A stretch of 64,000 nt of DNA from Tricholoma matsutake (taxonomy: Eukaryota > Basidiomycota > Agaricomycetes > Agaricales > Tricholomataceae): positions 7,502,001 to 7,566,000 of the forward strand of contig AP026545.1 of NCBI GenBank assembly GCA_026075535.2, in the 5' to 3' direction. Positions 55,164 to 64,000 of this stretch are shown piece by piece; within the stretch, counting starts at the first letter, position 1, and each line of letters begins with the position of its first letter. Below the pieces are notes generated by a model. It saw nothing but the letters and a program-made list of their open reading frames with translations, made no database searches and had not been told where the DNA came from. The translations under genes and the position numbers were made by a program.

Positions 55164-58100
55164 AGGTTTCCCCATTGGTGACCCAGAATCGTTACAATGT
55201 ATTAGTATCTGAGGAAATCCAGAGCAAATCAGAAAAGGAAATTGAGGAGGAGTACAACTGTTACAAATCACGTGACGAAAAGGAGTACAACTGTTGTCAA
55301 TCACATGACAATTTTCACGCATCATTTCCGAAAACCCCTAAATTCTTTACTGCATGAGTAGAACCCAAAATCACCTTGACTGTGGGATTGAAGACAGTGG
55401 ACACGCATGCAGCTATTGATGTGGAAGCATTGCTTGATAGTGGTGCTACAGGATTATTTATTAATCGATCCTTAATTACCAGAAATGGTATTAACACACG
55501 CAAGCTGGCACAACCTATAATGGTGTACAATATTGATGGAACAGTCAATCGTGGAGGAACTATCAAGGAGGAGGTGACTATGGTACTAAAGTATCAGGAG
55601 CATCAGGAGCGAGCTGTATTCGAAGTGTGGAATCTTGGGAAAACCAATCTAATAATAGGATGTCCATGGTTATGGAAGCATAATCCCGAAATTGATTGGA
55701 AACTGGGAAAGTACAAATGACTCGTTGTCCTAAGGAATGTAATGTGTATGGGAGGAAGATGAAGAAGGAAAAAAGGAAAAAGAAAGAGAAAGAACATCCG
55801 AGAAAGTATTCTGTTACGATGGAGGAAGTGGAGGATGAGGAAATGCCAAATGGGGAAGTTCCAATCATTATCGAGAAAGAAGAGCAGAAGCAAACCTTTA
55901 GAACAATTTGTGGAGGACAGTCATGGGACAAGAATATCATGAAGGTGGAGAAGCCAGTGGAGGAATGGGTGCCAAAAGTGTTCCAGAAGAAGGAGTCTGA
56001 GTGAATGCTGGTGCGGAAGCCATGGGATCATGTGATTGAGATGAAGCTAGGGTTTGTGCTGAAGAAGTCGAAGGTATATCTGTTATCTCCGATGGAACAA
56101 GAAGAAGTGGATGCATTACTGAAGGAGCAATTGTGCAAAGGATACATACGACCTTTGAAATCACCGCAGACGTCACCAATATTCTTCATGCCAAAGAAAG
56201 ACCAAAGGAAGAGGATGTGTACAGATTATAGGTATTTGAATGAGTGGACAGTGAAGAACACGTACCCCCTGCCGTTGATCTCAGAAATAATTGACAAGGT
56301 GGGAAAAGCCAAGGTCTTTACAAAATTGGATTTATGATGGGGATACAACAATGTACAAATAAAGAAAGGAGATGAGTGGAAGGCAGCATTTGCCATGCGT
56401 CAAGGATCCTTTGAGCTGCTTGTCATGTTTTTTGGGATGACTAATAGTCCCCAACCTTTCAAAATATGATGAATGACATTTTCAAGGACGTAATAGACAA
56501 AGGCATGGTAATAATATCTATTGACAACATTCTGATATTCACGGAGGATGAAGAAAATCATGAGGCAATAGTACAGGAGGTGTTATGGAGGTTGGCGGAG
56601 AATGATCTATTTTTGAAACCAGAGAAGTGTGTGTTTGGGGCAAGCGAGATTGAGTTCCTAGGATTATTGATTGGCCCTGACAGGATCAAAATGGATCCAA
56701 TCAAGGTACAGGTGATCACAGATTGGCCTGCACCCACCCGTGTCAAGGAGGTTCAAGCCTTCTTGGGACTCGCAAATTATTATTGTCGCTTTGTGCACAA
56801 TTTTTCTAAAATTGCTGCACCCTTACATAACCTTACGTGAAAGGGAGTAGTATGGAGGTGGGGAGAGCAGCAGCAGACAGCGTTTGAGGAGTTGAAGAGG
56901 AAGTTTGTGGAGGGACCAATATTAGCCCCAGTAGATTTCACATGCCCTTTGCGAGTGGAATCCGATGCATCCGATTTTGCTACTGGAGCAGTATTATCAA
57001 TGCTGTGCAAAGATGACAAATGGCATCCTTGTGCATACTTGTCAAAAGGGTTGAATGATGTGGAGAGGAATTATGATGTGCATGACAAAGAGATGTTGGG
57101 GATGATACAAGCATTGGAGGCATGGAGGCATTATTTGGAGGGATGTACACATGAGATTGAGATCTGGATGGATCATCAAAATCTGCAATACTTCATGTCC
57201 ACTAAAAAGCTTAATTGCAGGCAAGCACGTTGGGCACTATTCCTATCGTGTTTCAACTTTCACTTGGTCCACAAAGTGGGAAGCTTAATGAGGAAAGCAG
57301 ATGCATTATCCAGATGTATTGATCATAAAAGGGGGGTGGAGGAGGACAATAAAAATGTTACCTTACTCAAACCCAAATACTTTCGCATTTGCGCTATGCA
57401 TCAAGGGCATCTATTAATAGATAGCTCAGAAGTGGAAATGTTGTCTAAAATTAGACAATGTTTGGAAATGGACGATGAAGTAGTGGAAGCTGTGAAAGCT
57501 CTGAAGGGAGAGAAGAAAGGTAATATCAAAGGAGATGAATGGGCTGAGGAACAAGAGTTGGTGTTGTTTCAAGGAAAAGTGTATGTACCGAAGGATCAGG
57601 ATTTGTGAAGGGAGATCGTCTGGTTACATCACAATACGCTGATTGCCGGACACCCAGGAAGATGGAAGATGTTGGAATTAGTAATGAGAAATTATTGGTG
57701 GCCCGGAATTTTGAAGTATGTGTTGGGGTATGTGGATGGATGTGATACATGCATGAGGGGGAAGAAATTTCCAGAGAAACCTGCAGGAAAATTAATGCCG
57801 AACCCTATACCTAAAGCGCCGTGGCGAGATATATCTGTGGATTTTATTACTGGATTACCCGAGGCTCAAGGGTATGATGCAATATTTGTAGTATGCGACT
57901 GCTTTACAAAGGAGGTCCATATTATTCCTACTACTACAGAAACCTCATCATTGGGCTTGGCGCGCCTCAATCTAAATCAGGTATGGCAGTTACATGGGTT
58001 ACCCAATACCATTATCTCTGATCGCGGACCACAATTTGCTTCTGTGTTTATGCGAGAACTAAACAACATATTGGGAATTCAAACTAAATTATCTATGGCA

Positions 58101-58982
58101 TATCACCCACAGACTGATGGGCAGACAGAGAGAATGAATCAGGAGTTGGAGCAGTACCTATGTATGTTTGTCAACTACCGACAAACCGACTGGCCTGAAT
58201 GGTTGGCAATTGCCAAATTTTCCCACAATAACAAATTCCATTTGGCTACTCGTATGTCACCCTTTTTTGTGAATTATGGATATCATCCTCGCATGGGAGT
58301 AGAACCCAGAAGGGAAGTCAAAGTACAGTCGGTAGAAGACTTTGTATCTAAGATGCAAAAGGTACAAGAGGAAGCAGAGGCAGCATTGAAGAAACCACGT
58401 GATGACATGATGCAACACATGGATCGTACTCGAGCACGCACTCCAGAGTACAATGTTGGTGACTTGGTATGGCTAAGTACCAAGGACCTGAATATTCCAC
58501 GACCTTCGAGGAAACTTACGGAAAAACAAGTTGGCCCATATGCAATCTCTAAAGTGATCTTGCCTAATGTGGTAGTGCTAAAATTACCCCGATCATTCAA
58601 GATTGATCCCGAGATTAATGTATCCCGCCTATGCCCTTACCGCCCGCCCACTATTCCTGGCCAACAAACTACTCCGCAACCTCCAATAATAGTAGAAGGT
58701 GCTCCAGAATACATAGTTGAAGAAATTCTAGACTCACGTCTTTGACGGAACAAATTGGAGTTCTTAATAAAGTGGAAAAACTATACCAACAAAAATAATT
58801 TGTGGGAACCCAAAGAAAATTGTAAGCAAGCGCGTAACACGATCGCCCAATTCTTTAAATGTAATCTGAATGCTCCATGTCGCATTGCAAGAATGGTGTA
58901 TGAGGGGATGAAAGTCTGGCCTTACCAAAATTTCACAGAGGGGACAGACATAATATTTTCTTGCCTGGAAGTTGAGGCATAA
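55160..58982 (+). pseudogene. Gypsy H Pol: protease, RT, RNase H, integrase, chromodomain
   Basis: Protease ALLDSGATGLFIN (about 55430). RT N-terminal part TSPIFFMPKKDQ and CTDYRYLNEWTVKN. RT motif C reads SIDNILIF (about 56518) instead of YLDDILIF, so a catalytic Asp is lost. RNase H: VESDASDFATGAVLS, WMDHQNLQYF. Integrase: AGHPGRW, CDTCMRGK, SVDFITGLPE, SDRGPQF, TDGQTERMNQELE. Chromodomain: YIVEEILDSRL then LEFLIKWKNYTNKNNLWEP. In-frame TGA at about 55355, 56002, 56335, 56838, 57606 and 58743, most explained by CGA to TGA; 1-nt deletions near 55695 and 56452. Ends TAA 58980-58982. Not functional. Confidence 0.9.
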
Positions 58983-58993
58983 AAGGGGGGTAA

Positions 58994-59395
58994 TGTTAGG
59001 AAACCACCCCATTACCTAATAAAATTTCATTTTTATTTTATTATGTCAAATTACGCTACATGATGCCAAATGATGCTACACTTTGATAGCATGAGAATTT
59101 TATTTTGCACACATCAATATGTACACGCATGTACAAATGCATCAGTAACAACAATGTACAATATATGTAACATAGTATATAAACCCTAAATACATGCCTA
59201 GGGGACCCCAGTTGTGTTCTCTTAGGTATTCCACCTACGTTTTCTGTGTGAAAGGCCTATCTCAACAAACGCACCTATTAATAACCCTTCGCATCAAAAC
59301 CATCAATTCCCCCATCACAAGCGTGGATCCTGCCCCCTTCTTGTAGAGAGAACCCGCATGGTCTTAGCTAGCAGATAGTGGGTGTTGCCCTAACA
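58994..59395 (+). repeat. 3' LTR of gypsy H
   Basis: Same ends and length as the 5' LTR. It is preceded by the polypurine tract and followed by TSD TGTGG. Confidence 0.9.
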
Positions 59396-59400
59396 TGTGG

Positions 59401-61442
59401 CAGCAATGGAAGCTTGGTTGTCAATATAAATGAAGGCCGACCATATCCCCCATTCCTTGTTTATAAGGTGTGTGCCAAGCAGCGTGCCTATGCCTTCTCC
59501 CTCGTATACCATGTGGTGGTTCATTGATCTGAGTTGGTGTCTTAATGTTGATTTGAGTCTGCCATTTCTATACAGGGCCACGCTGGCACCTATTTTCCCA
59601 TCCATTCCCAACCCATCCATGAAAACTTTGATATCTGGACTGTCCTGTTGTAAGGATGTGATTGCCATCTCTGCATTGTGTGTGACTTCCATTGATACCT
59701 TGGGTTTCCATCTTGTATCGAATCGCACCACGTTGATAGTCTCGATTTTCTGTGGGTGGATGTTGTATCTGTGCATTAAGTTGTGGAGTGGGGTAGGGTG
59801 TCGTTTGACTAATCTGTTTGCTGCATTTTGGATTGGTTGATGTAGCGGGTGGGTTGCTGGGAGCATTGCCAACTGCAATGCCGCTCTCTGTCTGTGTTTG
59901 TCTACTGTGAGAGGGAAAGGGAGTAGATTTGCCATAGCGTCTGTGGCATCCATAGCAGTGGTCTTCATGGCACCTGTGATCAGAATGGCTGCACAGCATT
60001 GAATGGATGCTAGTTTGTGGAGGATTGCCTGTTTTGTTTTCCCCTCTTTTGTTTGTTTGCCTACATTCTGACATGGGGTAAGAAATATATCAGTGGCATA
60101 TAGCATGCACAGTAAAGCAATCAATGTGTATAATTGACAGAAGAACTTAGCATGGATGCCTCAGGTTGTCCATGCAATTCTGCTGAATTGTATACTCCAG
60201 TCTTGACCTCTGGCCAGTGCCACTGCGCATTGTGCTTTCCAGTTGAGCTTGTTGTCAATGGTCATGCTGAGGAACCTTGCTGTCTCTTTCAAGGGGATGC
60301 ATTGGTTGCCCAAGGTGAGTGCTCTTTGTGGGGTTGGGATCTTCTTCCTGGGGTTGATCAGTTTGGGTACTAGTTTCATCGTGATGTCTAGTAACTGGAA
60401 CATTTCTACGCCAAATTTGCAGTTGTGTAAGGTGGCCCATTTGAAAATGCCCCTGGTCCAGTACATGATGTTGCATAATTTTTTGTGGGTCTCTGAAAAA
60501 TCTCTGCCAGTGGTGATCAGTGCTACATTGACCACAAAGAGCAGTGCCCATTCTCCATCTTTGGCACCTGGGATCTTCAATATGTCAGCGTCATACAGGA
60601 GGTAACAGATTTCCAAGAATGGGTCTCCTTGGTCCAGACCATTAAGTACTATGAATAGTTCTGTTTGATAGTTGTTGAACGATAATGTCGTGCATCTGCA
60701 GACAAGTCGCCTCTTTATCCATTCCATGTATTCATTCGGGATGCCCCTCTTTCTCATGTTGTGAAATAGCCTGTTGGTGTCAACACTGGGGAAGGTGCCT
60801 TTGACATCCAAGAAGAGCATGGAGGTGACTTGACCCTTTCACCATGCATCTTTTACCATCTTTGTGAGCATGTGGATGGAGTCCATTGTGGTCCATCTGG
60901 GTCTGGCTCCAAAATGGTTTGCTGGTAAGATATTGTGTTTCTTGCACATGGTGACTATATCATCCATTTGACAGCTGTTGAGGAGGCAGGCCATGCTGTC
61001 TGAAAGGATGATGGGTCTCCATGCATTTGGGGCTGTGTAGTCCGGTTTGCCTGGCTTTTTGAAGGATTAGTGTTTCTGTCATTGCCCATATCTGTGGGTA
61101 ATAATTCAAGTTGTTAGTGGCATGGAAGAGTGGCGCAAGGAATGGAACGAGTTCTTCTCTGGCATGTAATAGTACTGAGTTGGGTACTGTTCCACTCTGG
61201 CTTGCTTTGAAGGGCTTCATCTTCAAGATGGCGTGGTGTACTTGTTTGTCTGTGATGTTGTGGAAGGTCCACCTTGGCAGAGGGTAATTGTAGTTTTCTG
61301 GTGGTGGTGTCAGGGTGGTGTTCGCTGGCAGAAAAAAGGTCTTGTAGAATAGTTTGTCTTTACTGTCATTGTCTGTTGCTTCCCGTATTACCCATTTTGT
61401 TGCCTGGTCTTTAATTTGAAGCATTGGGATCCATACCCTGCC
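59401..61442 (-). pseudogene. LINE I ORF2: reverse transcriptase and RNase H N-terminal part
   Basis: RT segments: VHHAILKMKPFKASQSG, NILPANHFGARPRWTT, MLFLDVKGTFPSVDTNRL (motif A with Asp), LNGLDQGDPF (motif B); motif C is FVVNVALI where the family has FVDDAA, so the catalytic Asp pair is lost. The linker with LVKRHPTPLHNLMHRYNIHP and RNase H start KVFMDGLGMDGKIGASVALY follow. The frame runs from the gypsy B LTR edge (61442) to the gypsy H TSD (59400). RT segments are split by stops near 60960 and 60830. Confidence 0.85.
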
Positions 61443-61868
61443 TATAAGGGCAACCTGAGCCTCTAGCAAAGGGAAATCCGAAGTTAAAATTATGCTACAT
61501 AATACAGGGATTGGGGGCACACCTAGCAAAGGGAAATCCGAAGAGAAAACTCTAAGGATCCCCTTGCTGATGCCCAGTATATGTGAAGACGACAAAAATC
61601 AAATATAACCTAAAAATAGAAAAAGGTGGAGATAGGCGGATCAAGGCCGCCGAATGACATCATACCAAAGGGTATGTGTCGGAAGGGGTACTCCGCCTCT
61701 AAATATAAAAGTGTCAACATATACAAACATGATAGCAAGGGAAAATTAGTAATAAAATCCGGAAAAATCATAGAAAATGAAGAATAGAAGGAAATGAGGT
61801 GGGGAAAAATATGGGACGAACATAAAAAATAGGAAAAACACACAGGGCACCCCCCTAGTCCCCTTACA
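61443..61868 (-). repeat. 3' LTR of gypsy B (long form, 426 bp)
   Basis: Identical plan to the gypsy A LTR plus 60 bp. Two copies of a 21-bp word lie at 61463-61483 and 61523-61543; gypsy A LTRs have only one. The solo LTR at 10055-10480 is also the long form. Confidence 0.9.
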
Positions 61869-61879
61869 TCACCCCCTCT

Positions 61880-64000
61880 CTAAGATGCATCGCCCCGATG
61901 CATTCGAAATCGTATACGACCAAAGTCCGTGACTTGAATGCGACGCGGTGCAGCAGTGTGCCGTCGGTGGAATTCCTTGATTAACCGAGGGGCATTTACA
62001 TCAGACTCTTCGACCCATGAGTTCTCCTCATACCCATAACCCTTCCAATGTACCAAATACTGGAGTTTTCCTCGACGCAAACGGCTGTCCAAGATTGACT
62101 CGACTTCATATTGGGGTTCTCCCTCGATCACTGTAGGTGGTGGTGGTGGGTGTGAATGGCGTCCCGGGAATGGATCTGGGGGAGCTGGAAGCAATTTGAC
62201 GACATGGAAGACGGGATGGAGTCTGGACATGGAGGCTGGGAGGCGTAGACGATAGGCATGTGTTCCAACGCACTTGACAATGGGGAAAGGTCCCAAGAAG
62301 CGATGAGCGAGTTTCTTGGATGGACATGTAGTGGAGATGTCACTGGAGTCGAGATAAACTCGATCACCAACCTTGTACTGAGGGGTTGGGGAGTGGCGCT
62401 GGTTGTAAAATCACACCATGTCATCCTTCGCCTTTGCTAAGGCTGCCCTTGCCTCCTCCAAGCTATCCCTCATGCGTTCTGTGAACTCATTCACTGTCTC
62501 GATGTGTGAGGGAGTTTGGCGAGGTTCAAATCCCATGCATGGATGTCGTCCAGTGTCTAAGAGGAAAGGGGTCTGTTGAGTGGAAGCATGGACATGGTTG
62601 TTGTACCCAAACTCGGCCAAAGGAAGGAGATCATCCCAATCATCCTGGCGTTCATTGACAAAGAGGCGGATGTACTGCTCCAGTTCCTGGTTGACTCGCT
62701 CCGTCTGGCCATCAGTTTGTGGGTGATAAGCAGTTGAAGCGAGGAGTTTGATCCCCAGGAGTCGGTACAGCTCACGAGTGAACTCTGCCATGAACTGAGG
62801 GCCACGATCCAAGAGGAAGGCACCAGGAAGTCCATGTAATTTCCACACATGGTGGAGGTAGAGTCGAGCGGCACCTAGGGCACTGACAGTGGTGTGAGTG
62901 GGAATGAAGTGAGCACGTTTTCCCACTGAGTCAACTGTGCACATCACCGCATCAAACCCGTTTGACTCTGGCAATTCCACCACAAAGTCGATGCTGACGA
63001 CATCCCAACGACTCTCTGGAACAGGAAGAGGGTGTAGCTCACCAATAGGCTTGCGACGAGGGACCTTGGTGCGTAAGCAAAGGTCACAAGTGCGACAATA
63101 CTGACCAATGAGCCATGACATTTGTGGCCACCAATAGTTCCGTGAGGTGAGCTCCAAGGTCTTCCAGCGTCCGGGGTGGCCAGCAATCTGTGAGTCATGG
63201 TGTTGGGATATGATGCGCCGGCGAAGGTCTGGGTCATTGGGAACATAGATGCGATCCCTGAAATACAACAAGTCCTCCTTTTCAGCCCACTCTGCCGCAC
63301 GTAAGGAAAGGGTCGATCCCTTCCTCAGTTCTTTAACAGCTCGGGCGACAACATCCTCATGTAAACTGCTATGGTTTGCGCGACAAATGTCACATAGAAT
63401 GTCCCGCTCCTCGCCCTGGGGTGCGATGCCTTCCAGTGCCCGAATGGTGAACAGGTCTGGCTGCAACAGCACAATGTTTTGGTTGTCACCGCTGCCATCC
63501 CCATGGTCTGCACGTCGGGATAGGGCATCGGTCTTCCCCATGCTGCGACCCGGACGGTGGTGCAAGGAGAAGTCGAATCTAGATAAATACAGGGACCAAC
63601 GAGCTTGACGACGGTTCAATTTCTTGGCCGTCATGAAGTACTCGAGGTTCTTGTGATCCGTCCAAATTTCCACCTTGTGTTGGGCACCCTCGAGGAAGTG
63701 TCGCCACTCCTCAAGCGCACGCATTATTGCCAACATCTCCTTGTCATGGATCTCGTAGTTTCTCTCTACAGCACTAAGGCTTTTGGAGTAGAACGCAACA
63801 GGATGCCACTTCTGGTCCTCCGGAGACTGCTGAGACAACACAGCGCCCGTCGCAAAGTCAGAACTGTCGGCTTCTACACGAAAAGGACGCGAATCATCAG
63901 CAAAGGTAAGGATCGGAGCGGAAGTGACCATCTCCTTAAGCTTTTCGAACGCCTCCTGTTGTGCATTATCCCACCTCCATGCCTCCTTTCCTGTCAAGTC
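61880..64000 (-). pseudogene. Gypsy B Pol: RNase H, integrase, chromodomain (N-terminal part off the window)
   Basis: From the edge: LTGKEAWRWDNAQQEAFEKL, RNase H ([27 protein letters not shown]), HHCC (HHDSQIAGH, CRTCDLC), core (SIDFVVELPES, LDRGPQF where gypsy A has SDRGPQF, TDGQTERVNQELE), an intact integrase C-terminal link (KLLPAPPDPFPGRHSHPP) and chromodomain YEVESILDSRL then [19 protein letters not shown] at 62411-62413 (after KDDMV) stands where gypsy A has CAA and a CGA is likely ancestral. Stop TAG at 61880-61882. This is the best-preserved pol in the window. Confidence 0.9.

Larger units (their letters stand above)
53177..59395 (+). mobile_element. Gypsy H: full-length chromovirus, 6.2 kb, 402-bp LTRs, inserted in LINE I
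   Basis: LTRs 53177-53578 and 58994-59395, about 95-96 percent identical by eye, most differences at CG sites. Perfect TSD TGTGG (53172-53176 and 59396-59400). Polypurine tract AAAAGGGGGG just before the 3' LTR. Gag and pol are present in order but carry seven or more TGA stops and several 1-nt shifts. This is a different family from gypsy A (different LTR; protein similar in plan only). Confidence 0.95.
52238..61442 (-). mobile_element. LINE I: Tad/I-like LINE, holding gypsy H; continues beyond gypsy B
   Basis: Minus strand. RT and linker at 61442-59401, RNase H start at the gypsy H boundary, remainder at 53171-52449. Removing gypsy H plus one TSD (TGTGG) gives a continuous reading ASIAATVLTKPKPG. 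The 3' end lies in a (TA)-rich tail at 52229-52241 inside an LTR fragment; no poly(A) is seen. The 5' part is beyond gypsy B, off the window. Confidence 0.85.
61443..64000 (-). mobile_element. Gypsy B: chromovirus of the gypsy A family, 3' half (continues beyond the window)
   Basis: Minus orientation. 3' LTR 61443-61868, polypurine tract, then pol up to the window edge. CpG-rich. In the visible part only one nonsense codon was found (62411-62413). Inserted in LINE I; its second TSD is off the window. Confidence 0.9.

Noticed and set aside
1..64000. rRNA, tRNA or CRISPR array
   Set aside because: No conserved rRNA blocks, no tRNA-like cloverleaf seen by eye and no regularly spaced identical repeats; tandem repeats here are degenerate minisatellites.

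Overview
The window looks like chromosomal DNA of a filamentous fungus, most likely an Agaricomycete with a large transposon load. The one clear host gene is an eight-exon secreted GH27 alpha-galactosidase with fungal-type introns of about 50 nt. The rest is mainly Ty3/gypsy chromoviruses, a DIRS-like element, Tad/I-like LINEs, a Helitron, hAT-like TIR elements, a Tc1/mariner relic and pieces of a NACHT (NLR) gene. The species is not identified. I found no rRNA, tRNA or CRISPR.

Layout. 1-1690 is a small CpG-rich gene island: the 5' part of the GH27 gene (minus strand) and, divergently, the first two exons of an unrecognised gene. From about 1690 the DNA is CpG-poor and repeat-derived. 3.9-4.6 kb is a gypsy integrase relic, 4.8-6.3 kb an unrecognised decayed coding region, and 9.2-11.4 kb a DIRS-like element split by a solo LTR. 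15.2-19.9 kb holds two truncated gypsy elements abutting each other. 20.5-25.4 kb holds hAT-like TIR elements and repeated intron-bearing modules.

Three nests can be rebuilt from target-site duplications (TSDs). (1) A Helitron gene (26.4-39.6 kb) is split by gypsy F (26973-37293). Gypsy F is itself split by two hAT-like elements and by a LINE that carries a third hAT-like element. (2) A LINE remnant joined to an inverted piece of LINE endonuclease (41.5/49.2 kb) holds a hAT-like element, which holds full-length gypsy A (42548-48464). (3) LINE I (52.2 kb to beyond 61.4 kb) holds full-length gypsy H (53177-59395) and gypsy B (61443 to beyond the window end). Between nests 2 and 3 lies a rearranged NACHT gene carrying a deleted Tc1 element.

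Two themes tie the window together. The first is CpG-to-TpG/CpA decay, as expected from cytosine methylation. It explains nearly all premature stops (CGA to TGA) and even the mismatches between paired TSDs. The second is cargo that standard element anatomy does not explain: an antisense coiled-coil/Cys-cluster gene inside gypsy F between pol and the 3' LTR, and hAT-like elements with recurring spliced modules encoding a PLLxGW-type motif. No element here appears fully coding-competent; gypsy B is the best preserved, with one nonsense codon in its visible part.
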